From: Bacteroidales bacterium
Lineage (GTDB): Bacteria; Bacteroidota; Bacteroidia; Bacteroidales; UBA10428
Assembly: GCA_016934055.1 (NCBI GenBank)
Contig: JAFGTR010000042.1
Location: forward strand, 34,456 to 98,455
Direction: 5' to 3'
Length of the DNA: 64,000 nt
Under the pieces are notes generated by a model. It ran no database searches. It saw only the letters and a program-made list of their open reading frames with translations, and was not told where the DNA came from. Position numbers and translations under genes: made by a program. The first letter of the stretch is position 1; every line of letters begins with the position of its first letter. Below, piece by piece: positions 53,837-62,049 of this stretch.

Positions 53837-54796
53837 CTATAAAATGTTATAAACCAAGCCAAACAATAAGGCCCCCAAAATCCCGCTCAGGATATATATC
53901 ATGAATACCCTGAATTTGTAAGCTGCATACATCAGCACCAGATTTGAAAATTTGGTCACAGGTCCGGCTATAAAAAAGGCCAGTGATGCACCCTTGCTCA
54001 ATCCCAGATCCGCCAGCTCACGGACTACGGGAATAGCGGCACCTCCGCATGTATAAAAGGGAATGCCGGCTGCGGTTGAGAACAACACAGAAAGAAAGTT
54101 GTTACCGTTAAAGAGTCTGATCATCAGGTTCGGAGGTGTGAGGATCTTAATCAGGGCTGCCAGCAGTATGGCCAGGAAGAAATACTTACAAATATATAGT
54201 GTCATGCCCCACAGTGATTTGAAAAATTTTGTGATCAGCGTTGCTTCGTCGTTCATGGCCGGTGTTGATGCTGTAGTCCCGGCTTCTTTTGTCAATATTC
54301 TGTCGCTTCGAATAAATGAAAGCGATAAGAGCCATTGTGTAAGATAACCTGCTGCCAGTCCGAGTAAAAAAGCAGATATCAGGCGTGCCAGTGCAAGCTC
54401 ATACCCAAAGGCCCCGGCTGTAAGAATAAAAAGGTTCGGATCGATGAGGGGCGAAGCAACGAGCAGGGCCATCAACACCGGCAATGGCGTTCCCAGTATA
54501 AACAGGGAAGCTGACAGGGGTATCACCACATAGCTTCCCAAAGGGGCGACAACACCTATGAACGCAGCCAGCAATATGGATACACGATTACGACGGTTAA
54601 AAAAGGCAGCTATCTTATCTTTCGAAAGATACAATTTAATCAGCGTGGTTAACAGAATTCCGGCAACCAGATAGGGCCATAAATCTGAAAGCAGGACAAC
54701 AGCTTCTTCAAGTACACGGCGTGTATGACTTCCGCTGTAGAGATCACGGAGCGTATACCAGAAAGGACTTAAAAAATCCTGGAATGATGCCATCAT
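53837..54796 (-). CDS. DUF318 (COG0701) permease
   Basis: A 319-residue polytopic membrane protein with about eight hydrophobic segments. Two similar halves carry VAPLGSYVVIPLSASLFILG and PFYTCGGAAIPVVRELADLG, each followed by a Gly/Pro-rich stretch (LVASPLIDPNLFILTAGAFG, LAFFIAGPVTKFSNLVLMYA). This is the COG0701 permease pattern. Family members are linked to metal, arsenic or organoarsenical efflux, but the Cys and charged residues seen here do not settle the substrate. No arsenic regulator or thioredoxin-like partner lies next to it; the adjacent operon is divergent. Confidence 0.85.
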   Translation of the reverse strand: MMASFQDFLSPFWYTLRDLYSGSHTRRVLEEAVVLLSDLWPYLVAGILLTTLIKLYLSKDKIAAFFNRRNRVSILLAAFIGVVAPLGSYVVIPLSASLFILGTPLPVLMALLVASPLIDPNLFILTAGAFGYELALARLISAFLLGLAAGYLTQWLLSLSFIRSDRILTKEAGTTASTPAMNDEATLITKFFKSLWGMTLYICKYFFLAILLAALIKILTPPNLMIRLFNGNNFLSVLFSTAAGIPFYTCGGAAIPVVRELADLGLSKGASLAFFIAGPVTKFSNLVLMYAAYKFRVFMIYILSGILGALLFGLVYNIL

Positions 54797-54952
54797 AAAC
54801 GTTAAGGATCGTTGACAATCTTATGAACAGAGATCTATTGTAATTTAATACCTCCTCCGGGGCATAAAGATACTAAGAATGCCGTTGAAATTTTTGTTTC
54901 CGGTCTTTTTACAGGTGAGAACCAGTGTAATTCCTTTGTAATCCTGCAAAAA

Positions 54953-55630
54953 ATGATTAACTTAATACCAAAGAACAAAAATGCTGTTGGAATGGCAGAT
55001 CTGGAAGTATTTCGCAGTGACCTTGAAAGAGCTCTGATCAGTCTCGACAGGGATATGGCTCAGCAAATCATCAATAAAGCCGCGTCAACCGGTTCACCCG
55101 TCGAAATTGCCGGCGAGTTGATATCCCGGTCACTGAAATCAATCGGTGATAAATGGGAAAAAGGAACTCTTTCTCTTTCGCAGGTTTATATAAGCGGGTT
55201 GATCTGCGAACAGATCATCGATACAATACTGCCTCCGTCAAGTCCCGTACGCAAGAACCAGCCAAAAATGGCCATCGCTGTTTTTGAAGACTATCATCTG
55301 CTGGGAAAACGCATAATATATTCCGTATTACGGGCAAGCGGGTTTGAATTAATAGATCTTGGCGGCGGACAGGATGTCACAAGCCTTTGCGAGATCATTG
55401 AAAAAAAGAAAATTAAGATCCTGCTTCTTTCTGTCCTTATGCTACCTTCTGCTCTCAGGATCAAAAAATTAAAAGAGAAATTAGCCGGTTCGGGGATAAA
55501 AATTATCGTAGGCGGTGCACCCTTCAGGTTCGATGAAGAACTCTGGAAAGAAGTCGGCGCTGACGCATACGGAAAAGACTCGTCAGAAGCAATAGATTTG
55601 GTAACCAAATTAATGGCAGAGACGCTATGA
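54953..55630 (+). CDS. Cobalamin-binding methyltransferase corrinoid protein (MtbC-like)
   Basis: A 225-residue soluble B12 protein with the two-part architecture of methyltransferase corrinoid proteins. An N-terminal helical cap (residues about 15-95, DRDMAQQIINKAASTGSPVE, SIGDKWEKGTLSLSQVYIS) precedes a Rossmann-like B12-binding domain. The base-off ligand motif DxHxxG is D113-Y-H115-L-L-G118. The later family loops appear as LLSVLMLP and GGAPFRF. It would carry a methyl group on cobalt between two methyltransferases or a sensor. It is first of a three-gene unit, overlapping the next gene by 4 nt. No corrinoid activation protein (RamA) or MttB-like gene is close by. Confidence 0.9.
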   Translation: MINLIPKNKNAVGMADLEVFRSDLERALISLDRDMAQQIINKAASTGSPVEIAGELISRSLKSIGDKWEKGTLSLSQVYISGLICEQIIDTILPPSSPVRKNQPKMAIAVFEDYHLLGKRIIYSVLRASGFELIDLGGGQDVTSLCEIIEKKKIKILLLSVLMLPSALRIKKLKEKLAGSGIKIIVGGAPFRFDEELWKEVGADAYGKDSSEAIDLVTKLMAETL

Positions 55631-56673
55631 AATCTACAGGGATGACATCAATGGAGCGCGTTTTTACAGCTCTTTCCCATAAAGAACCCGACCGTGTTCC
55701 CATGTTCTTGCTTCTCACCATGCATGGGGCAAAAGAACTGGGATTAACCATTAAAGAGTATTTCTCAAAAGCTGAATATGTTGTTGAGGGACAGCTCAGG
55801 CTGAGAAGAAAATACAACAATGATTGCCTGAATCCCTTTTTTTATGCAGCTCTCGAAACAGAAGCCTTCGGAGGTGAAGTGATCTTCAGGGAAGACGGGC
55901 CCCCGAATTCAGGCCTTCCCTGTATAGCCGATATTGAAATGATTCGTTATCTTGATCCTCCCACAGTGAAAGAATCGAAAATGCTTCACCGGGTTTTGAA
56001 GGCTATTGAACTGCTGAAAGAAAAATCCCGGGACACAGTACCCATAATCGGTGTTGTTATGTCACCCTTCTCCCTGCCTGTTATGCAACTCGGCTTTGAT
56101 AAATACATTGAGGTTATGCATTTTCATCCTGATCTGTTCAATAAGCTTATGCAGGTCAATAAAACATTCTGCATCGAATGGGCTAATGCACAAATCAAAG
56201 CCGGAGCCACGGCCATATGTTATTTCGACCCTGTATCATCAACAACAATAATTCCTCCTGAATGGTATCATAAAACCGGCTATGAGATTGCGCGGCAAAC
56301 CCTGGCATCAATAAAAGGGCCAACAGCCACTCATTTTGCATCCGGTTTTTGCCTGCCCATAATTGATTATGTTGCAAAAACCGGCACTGCTGCCATCGGC
56401 ATCAGCTCAATGGAAGATCTATCTCAACTTAAGCATGCCTGCAAAAACAGGCTTACCCTGCTCGGTAATCTGAATGGTATTGAAATGCGGAGGTGGTCAA
56501 AAGACCAGGCCAGGGAAAAGGTAATAAGTGTTATTCAAGCGGCAGCGGCCGGTGGCGGTTTTATTCTTTCCGACAATCATGGTGAAATTCCCTGGCAGGT
56601 CAGCGATGAAACACTGCATATTATTTCAGACACAGTGATGAACCATGGTGTCTATCCACTAAAACAGTCGTAA
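55627..56673 (+). CDS. Uroporphyrinogen decarboxylase-family (MtaA-like) methyltransferase
   Basis: A 348-residue protein of the UroD/MtaA barrel family, whose corrinoid-specific members move methyl groups between B12 proteins and thiols. Seen: MERVFTALSHKEPDRVPMFL, LGNLNGIEMRRW, GGGFILSDNHGEIPWQ. MtaA-type enzymes bind zinc with HxC and a distant Cys. Here the corresponding positions are H236-F-A238 and H318, so two of the three ligands differ. ATG overlaps the corrinoid gene by 4 nt, and the kinase gene follows 6 nt later, which argues that all three work together. It is not heme biosynthetic HemE, judging from context and the altered C-terminus. Confidence 0.87.
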   Translation: MKSTGMTSMERVFTALSHKEPDRVPMFLLLTMHGAKELGLTIKEYFSKAEYVVEGQLRLRRKYNNDCLNPFFYAALETEAFGGEVIFREDGPPNSGLPCIADIEMIRYLDPPTVKESKMLHRVLKAIELLKEKSRDTVPIIGVVMSPFSLPVMQLGFDKYIEVMHFHPDLFNKLMQVNKTFCIEWANAQIKAGATAICYFDPVSSTTIIPPEWYHKTGYEIARQTLASIKGPTATHFASGFCLPIIDYVAKTGTAAIGISSMEDLSQLKHACKNRLTLLGNLNGIEMRRWSKDQAREKVISVIQAAAAGGGFILSDNHGEIPWQVSDETLHIISDTVMNHGVYPLKQS

Positions 56674-56679
56674 TCTCAC

Positions 56680-58398
56680 ATGCAGAATCAGCTTGCTATA
56701 TTTGCCTGTTCTCACCTGTTGCCTGAACTAACCCATGTGATGAAGAAAGCCGGCTATCATGATGTTATACTATTTGGATATCCGGCTCATTGTAAAGGAA
56801 ACGCGGCAGAATCAGACTATTTAATCAATGCTGTTGACAAAAAAAAGAAAGCCTTTGCAAAAATTGTTGTTATATCCAGTTCCTGCTTAAATCTGAAGCT
56901 TCTGCAGGATGATCCCGAAGAAAAAACAGAAATCATTCACCTGGAACAATGCCAGGAGATTCTTCTAAACAGAGATACTCTTCATCATTTCATTCAGCAG
57001 GGGTGTTATATAATTACGAACGGATGGCTCAAAGCATATAAGAAACATATACATGACTGGGGATTTGATAAGGATATGGCCAGATCATTTTTCCATGAGT
57101 CTATGAAAAAAATACTGTTGCTTGACACCGGAATACCCGGTAATTACAGGAATAACCTCATATCTCTCTCTGACTATATTGATTTACCCTATGAAGTATT
57201 ACCCATTGGTTTATCGGTTTGCGAAAAATATTTAAGTGCCATTGTATCAGAATTCAGAGCTGATCAGGCACACAAAACGATAAGCGACAAAATTGCAGAA
57301 ATGGCCAGGGAAAGAGCAGATTATCTTGTGATTGTCAATCAATTAGGCCTGCTTGTTGACCTGAAACAGGAAGTTCAGATCGTCAGGGAAGTCTTTTCAT
57401 TGCTGAACATCCTTTTTGCTCCGGAATCAATCTGTTACAGGCAATATAGAAAGGACATCGAAAATCAGAGATTTTATTTTAACGATAGAGTTTTTGATGC
57501 CGAAAAGGATGAAAGCCGCTCTTTCTCTTTAGAGATCTTTTACCAGGGTGAGCTGACGGGCATTTTTGAACTGGCCGGTGTAAAATTTCCGGAATACATT
57601 GAAAGCTATAAAAGACTGGGCAGGATCATCAGTCAGATATGCAGTCTTGCCATTGCCAATGCAAGGAAATATGAGATTATGGAAGAACAAAAAGAACAAC
57701 TTGCATTAAGCAACCGGTCAAAGGATAAATTCTTCTCCATCCTGGCCCATGACCTCCGCAGTCCCTTTAATGCATTGCTGGGGTTGACCGAGATACTGTC
57801 AGAGAATCTGGAATCATACACGACCGAAGAACTGCAAATCTTCATCAAAAGCCTGAACAAATCTACAATCAATTTAAACCGACTGCTTGAGAACCTGCTG
57901 GAATGGTCAAAAATAAATCGTGGCATAATGGAATTTCATCAGGAAAAGCTACCGTTGAAAAAAATCATTCATCATGCCATTTCATTGTACAGGGAAGTTG
58001 CCATTAAAAAATCCATCAACCTGCGATACAACATCCCGGAAAACATAAATGTTTTTGTCGATCAAAAAATGGTTGATTCTGTCATCAGAAACCTGGTATC
58101 CAATGCCATTAAATTTACATCCCGCAAGGGAACAATCAGCCTCTCCGCAACAAAGAAAAATAACAAAGAATTGCTGGTTACAATATCCGATACGGGTATT
58201 GGTATGAATAAGGAATTGCTTGATAACCTCTTTAAAATCGATGCTAAAGTCAACCGCCCCGGCACTGAAGATGAACCCAGCACGGGGCTTGGATTATTGC
58301 TGTGCAAGGAGTTTGTGGAAATGCACGGGAAAAAGATATGGGTAAAAAGCAAAGAAAACCAGGGAAGCACATTTTATTTTACCCTTCCATTGGCATGA
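56680..58398 (+). CDS. DUF1638-containing soluble sensor histidine kinase
   Basis: A 572-residue cytoplasmic protein without membrane segments. Residues 1-195 match DUF1638, with conserved features IFACSHLLPELTHVMKK, the Cys at 69 and 91, and the YIITNGWL segment. Residues about 215-330 look like a GAF-type domain, followed by a short coiled coil. The kinase core starts at FFSILAHDLRSPFNALLG (phosphoacceptor H357), then NLVSNAIKF (N box), DTGIGM (G1) and STGLGLLLCKEF (G2). DUF1638 is found with corrinoid methyltransferase genes in anaerobes. Fusion to a kinase, in one operon with a B12 protein and a UroD-like protein, suggests methyl-transfer sensing. No response regulator is present in the window. 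Confidence 0.87.
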   Translation: MQNQLAIFACSHLLPELTHVMKKAGYHDVILFGYPAHCKGNAAESDYLINAVDKKKKAFAKIVVISSSCLNLKLLQDDPEEKTEIIHLEQCQEILLNRDTLHHFIQQGCYIITNGWLKAYKKHIHDWGFDKDMARSFFHESMKKILLLDTGIPGNYRNNLISLSDYIDLPYEVLPIGLSVCEKYLSAIVSEFRADQAHKTISDKIAEMARERADYLVIVNQLGLLVDLKQEVQIVREVFSLLNILFAPESICYRQYRKDIENQRFYFNDRVFDAEKDESRSFSLEIFYQGELTGIFELAGVKFPEYIESYKRLGRIISQICSLAIANARKYEIMEEQKEQLALSNRSKDKFFSILAHDLRSPFNALLGLTEILSENLESYTTEELQIFIKSLNKSTINLNRLLENLLEWSKINRGIMEFHQEKLPLKKIIHHAISLYREVAIKKSINLRYNIPENINVFVDQKMVDSVIRNLVSNAIKFTSRKGTISLSATKKNNKELLVTISDTGIGMNKELLDNLFKIDAKVNRPGTEDEPSTGLGLLLCKEFVEMHGKKIWVKSKENQGSTFYFTLPLA

Positions 58399-58485
58399 CT
58401 AATTCTATGACATTCTTCACAAAAGGTCATCACGATGCAGTAAAATAGCAGTGTATCTCAATGTGATTCTTCGTGATTTGGTGTT

Positions 58486-58505
58486 CCTGCCTGACAGCAG
58501 GCAGG
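58486..58505. repeat. CCTGCCTG palindrome
   Basis: CCTGCCTG-ACAG-CAGGCAGG is a perfect 8-bp stem with 4-nt loop, with arms identical to the copy at 49360-49379. The flanks read TTGGTGT and TTTGTGGC, so it seems to sit inside the arm of the repeat type at 53685-53777. Confidence 0.65.
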
Positions 58506-58650
58506 TTTGTGGCATTTTTATTTTTTATACTTTTTGGAGGTGTCCCATGCTTAAGATGCAAATAATTATTGTAACAATTTCATAACAAATATTTACAGGG
58601 TTTCATTAACTTTCGTAATCAATTTGCATTTGTTTCATTAGTCCGGCAAA

Positions 58651-59730
58651 ATGAAGAATCCCAAACGGATCCGAAAGCGCTTTTTTATTTCATTACTGGT
58701 TCTGATAACCATCCTTGTGTTTTTGCAGACCGGCTACATTATCTGGAATACTGCCGACCCTTCCAAAACATGTGCTTCCTGCCACGAAATAAGGCCTTCT
58801 TACGATAAGTGGGCATCCTCAGCTCATCGCGCATCTGACTGTAAAACCTGTCATGGCACAGCCCTCAGTAAAGGCATGCGCAGCATCAAAGACATTTCCG
58901 GCAGGATCCTGCGACATTTCAGTCATGACTCACTGACAGAGGTCCGTTTAAATGAAAAACAGGTTGGAAAAATGGTGGACCTGTGTGCAGAGTGTCATCA
59001 GAATGAGTTTTCAAAATGGCTCACCGGAGGCCATTCCATGCGGTTTACCGATGTGTTTCTGAACCAAAGTCAGAATAAAAAAGTGTTGCCAGATCAGCAA
59101 TGCCTGCATTGCCACGGCATGTTTTATGAAGGGCCGGTGGATGAACTTGTGTCTCCTGTCGATACAACAGGACCCTGGCATATCGTTTCCTCTATGCATG
59201 AAGTCCGCTACGCCATGCCATGCCTCGCCTGTCATAGTATTCATACACCAGGCCTGACCCGTATATCTCCTGATTATGCCAATCCGGAACAAAAAGCTTA
59301 TAATCTGCCCGCCACATATCCGAAAGCCGGTTTTTATGACAACATCACAAAGAGGTATTTCAGAGCTGATGAGTTATCTCCGGTTCATACCTTGCAGGAA
59401 GACACGACACTTCTTGTCTCAGAAGACCCTCTGATGCGGATCTGTTTTCAATGCCATACACCCGATGCATCACATCATGCAAGAACTGTTGATGATCACC
59501 TCCCGGCCGGTGTCCATGAAGGCCTGAGCTGCACAGCCTGCCATCAGACACACGCCAACGATGCCATGAAATCATGCAGGCTGTGCCATCCCGCTATTTC
59601 CAATTGTGGCCTTGATGTCGAAAAGATGAACACAACCTTTGCTGATCCCGGAAGCCCGAACGATATACATAAGGTCAGCTGCATGGATTGTCATCCCGGA
59701 TTTATCCGCAAACAGAATAAACCGGATTAA
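58651..59730 (+). CDS. Nine-heme cytochrome c with N-terminal membrane anchor (NapC-like start)
   Basis: A 359-residue periplasmic multiheme cytochrome held by one N-terminal membrane helix (FFISLLVLITILVFLQTGYI, residues 11-30). Nine CxxCH heme motifs start at residues 41, 64, 112, 151, 191, 265, 294, 309 and 344. Further His residues (for example SSMHEVRYAMP, DDHLPAGVHE) can serve as distal ligands. The first two hemes and the anchor resemble NapC/NirT quinol dehydrogenases; the rest looks like a c3/octaheme-type array. It probably takes electrons from menaquinol or passes them to a periplasmic or extracellular acceptor. It is monocistronic on sequence evidence, 252 bp after the kinase gene. 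The terminal reductase is not in the window. Confidence 0.9.
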   Translation: MKNPKRIRKRFFISLLVLITILVFLQTGYIIWNTADPSKTCASCHEIRPSYDKWASSAHRASDCKTCHGTALSKGMRSIKDISGRILRHFSHDSLTEVRLNEKQVGKMVDLCAECHQNEFSKWLTGGHSMRFTDVFLNQSQNKKVLPDQQCLHCHGMFYEGPVDELVSPVDTTGPWHIVSSMHEVRYAMPCLACHSIHTPGLTRISPDYANPEQKAYNLPATYPKAGFYDNITKRYFRADELSPVHTLQEDTTLLVSEDPLMRICFQCHTPDASHHARTVDDHLPAGVHEGLSCTACHQTHANDAMKSCRLCHPAISNCGLDVEKMNTTFADPGSPNDIHKVSCMDCHPGFIRKQNKPD

Positions 59731-59897
59731 ATCCTGATTAGAAAATATATACATTTAGTTTTAATTTCGAAAAAAGTCAAAAACCGGATACTTTATTTAA
59801 TGGGTGGAAATTATTTTTAGAAAAATACAGCGTATTATATAACTGCTAATGCGAATTAAGGGTTGAATAAAAAACATTACAATTTTCACAAGAAAGA

Positions 59898-59928
59898 TTG
59901 TTTATAATATTATAGTTATATATGTTTT
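59898..59928 (+). promoter_or_regulatory. Possible promoter for the O-acyltransferase genes
   Basis: TTG (59898-59900), 20 nt spacer, TATGTTTT (59921-59928) approximates TTTG-N19-21-TAnnTTTG. It lies in a 247-bp AT-rich spacer before the first MBOAT gene. Confidence 0.3.
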
Positions 59929-59977
59929 TAACTCTTAATCGGCATTACTAACTACAAACTTTTAACTTCTAAAACCC

Positions 59978-61636
59978 TTGCTCAATTCCCTGCGAAACAT
60001 ATTCTTCTTCGACCAGGAATCCCCGATGATTTTCACAAGGTTATACTTCTGGGGATTTTTTGTGATCGTTTTATTGTTCTATTCTTTCCTATATAAAAAA
60101 AAGGCCCTGCGCAACTTTTATCTCTTTGCTGTCAGTTATTTTTTCTATTACAAAACGGGGGGACTCTTTGTCTTTATACTGCTTTTTGCCACAATCAGCG
60201 ACTATCTTATCGGTCATGCCATTTTCAGGGCGAACAGGATCACTGTAAAAAAGCTATGGTTATCACTTAGTGTTGTCATTAACCTCAGTGTACTTTGTTT
60301 TTTTAAATATGACTATTTTTTTACTGACACCATAAACAAATTATTTGATACACATTTTGAGGTGGTCACCCACGCTGCCTTATGGTCAAATAACATGCTG
60401 GGCACACATTTCGATATCAGCAGGATACTGCCGCCGGTGGGCATATCTTTCTTCACCTTCCAGACCATGAGTTATGCCATTGACCTGTACCGCGGGATGG
60501 TCAAACCTGTTAAAAATCCTTTTGACTATGCCTTTTACGTGTCATTTTTTCCTCAGCTGGTATCCGGACCTATCGTCAGGGCTTCCCAGTTCATTCCCCA
60601 GCTGTATAAGGATTTTACCCTGACCCATTATGAGTTCGGTCTGAGTGTTTACATGATACTGAAAGGGCTGTTTAAAAAAATGTTCATCGGCGATTATATT
60701 GCAGTCAATCTCATTGACAGGGTATTCGCCAATCCGGTTTCCTATTCCGGTTTTGAAAATCTGATGGGCCTGTATGGTTATTCCCTTCAGGTATATTGTG
60801 ATTTCTCGGGTTATACTGACATTGCCATCGGACTGGCCCTTTTGATGGGATTTACACTGCCACAGAACTTCAATTCCCCTTACAAGGCAAAAAACGTGGG
60901 CGATTTCTGGAAACGCTGGCACATGTCATTGTCTTCATGGCTGAAAGATTACCTGTACATCCCCATGGGCGGAAACCGGAATGCCTCAGTTTTTACTTAT
61001 ATAAGCCTTACCATTGTGTTGGTATTTTTTGTTTTGCTGTCAGGCAAACTCTGGCTGGCCGGCGCTTTTCTCATGGCTGTCATCATCTTCTGGTTGCTGA
61101 CAAGGATTTTTCCCGGCCTTAAACGCACCATCAGCACAAACATCAACCTGATGATGACCATGTTGCTGGGCGGGCTGTGGCATGGTGCTAACTGGACTTT
61201 CGTCATATGGGGCGGATTAAACGGAATCGGACTTGTGGTGTACAAATTTTGGAAAAAGATAAGCCCTTACGAAAACTCAAATCACCGCCTGGCAACAATT
61301 TGGAAAATCTTTCTGACCTTTAATTTTATTACCTTCACACGCATATGGTTTCGCGGTGAATCCATGCAGGGCACTTTTGACCTGCTCACCCAGGTAAGTA
61401 ATAACTTCGGATGGAATCATGTGCCGTCCATGTTACTGGCCTACCGGAAAGTCTTCCTGGTGATGGTGCTGGGTTTTGTCCTTCACTGGCTGCCCTATGC
61501 CACAAAAGACAAACTGCTGAACTGGTTTATTGACACCCCTGTCTATGCCAAAATCCTCCTTTCTTCCCTGGTTCTTTTTATAATCTACCAATCCCTTTCC
61601 GCCGAACTTCAGCCGTTTATTTATTTTCAGTTTTGA
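59978..61636 (+). CDS. MBOAT O-acyltransferase (AlgI/DltB-like), long form
   Basis: A 552-residue polytopic membrane protein of the membrane-bound O-acyltransferase family. It moves acyl groups (commonly acetyl) onto a polysaccharide or wall polymer outside the membrane. Motifs are ILPPVGISFFTFQTMSYAID, FPQLVSGPIVRASQFIPQL, CDFSGYTDIAIGLALLMGF, NVGDFWKRWHMSLSSWLKDY, and the catalytic His in GGLWHGANWTFVIWG. TTG 59978 is used because the residues before the next ATG (60026) fit the family N-terminus (RNIFFFDQESPMIF); ATG 60026 is an alternative. It is followed at 62050 by a second MBOAT gene, and both probably form one polysaccharide O-acetylation locus. Confidence 0.88.
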   Translation: MLNSLRNIFFFDQESPMIFTRLYFWGFFVIVLLFYSFLYKKKALRNFYLFAVSYFFYYKTGGLFVFILLFATISDYLIGHAIFRANRITVKKLWLSLSVVINLSVLCFFKYDYFFTDTINKLFDTHFEVVTHAALWSNNMLGTHFDISRILPPVGISFFTFQTMSYAIDLYRGMVKPVKNPFDYAFYVSFFPQLVSGPIVRASQFIPQLYKDFTLTHYEFGLSVYMILKGLFKKMFIGDYIAVNLIDRVFANPVSYSGFENLMGLYGYSLQVYCDFSGYTDIAIGLALLMGFTLPQNFNSPYKAKNVGDFWKRWHMSLSSWLKDYLYIPMGGNRNASVFTYISLTIVLVFFVLLSGKLWLAGAFLMAVIIFWLLTRIFPGLKRTISTNINLMMTMLLGGLWHGANWTFVIWGGLNGIGLVVYKFWKKISPYENSNHRLATIWKIFLTFNFITFTRIWFRGESMQGTFDLLTQVSNNFGWNHVPSMLLAYRKVFLVMVLGFVLHWLPYATKDKLLNWFIDTPVYAKILLSSLVLFIIYQSLSAELQPFIYFQF

Positions 61637-62049
61637 ATATTATGTTGAACAGGACAAAAAGATCATTGTGGTTGAAAAGATGAGTGGAATAGTTATTTTC
61701 TGTAATTATTCATATTCTGGTTTTCATGCAATTGTATTCATGGCCAATGCAAATCTTTTCTGCCACAAATATTGAAAACCTGTTAAATCTTTGACGCAAA
61801 CACTTAACGGGCTTAGAAGTCTTCATGTTCACCGGGAAATCACGGCGATTATCCAAATATAGCCATGCTGATCGGTTATTACCATGGTACCTGAGCATAT
61901 CACAGCAGTTTCCTGTTTCCTGTCCCGCCGGGAATTGCATTCACCTGCTTTGGGTAACTGATGTCCATTATCACATCAAACACTCACATAAATGCTATTC
62001 TTTAAAAAAATACTATATTCATGCTCTGATTTAAAATCAATATTTCTTT
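61637..62049. other. 413-bp spacer between two MBOAT genes
   Basis: No convincing gene, palindrome or promoter was recognised. Short open frames on both strands give low-complexity, unrecognisable peptides. In many such loci an AlgJ-like gene fills this place; here no such homology could be read, so it is either a large untranslated spacer or an eroded gene. Confidence 0.4.

Noticed and set aside
54797..54952. Cobalamin riboswitch in front of the corrinoid operon
   Set aside because: No B12-box-like conserved core or long structured leader could be recognised in the 156-bp spacer.
61637..62049. Possible AlgJ-like gene remnant between the MBOAT genes
   Set aside because: No AlgJ motif could be read in any frame, so I list it only as a spacer.
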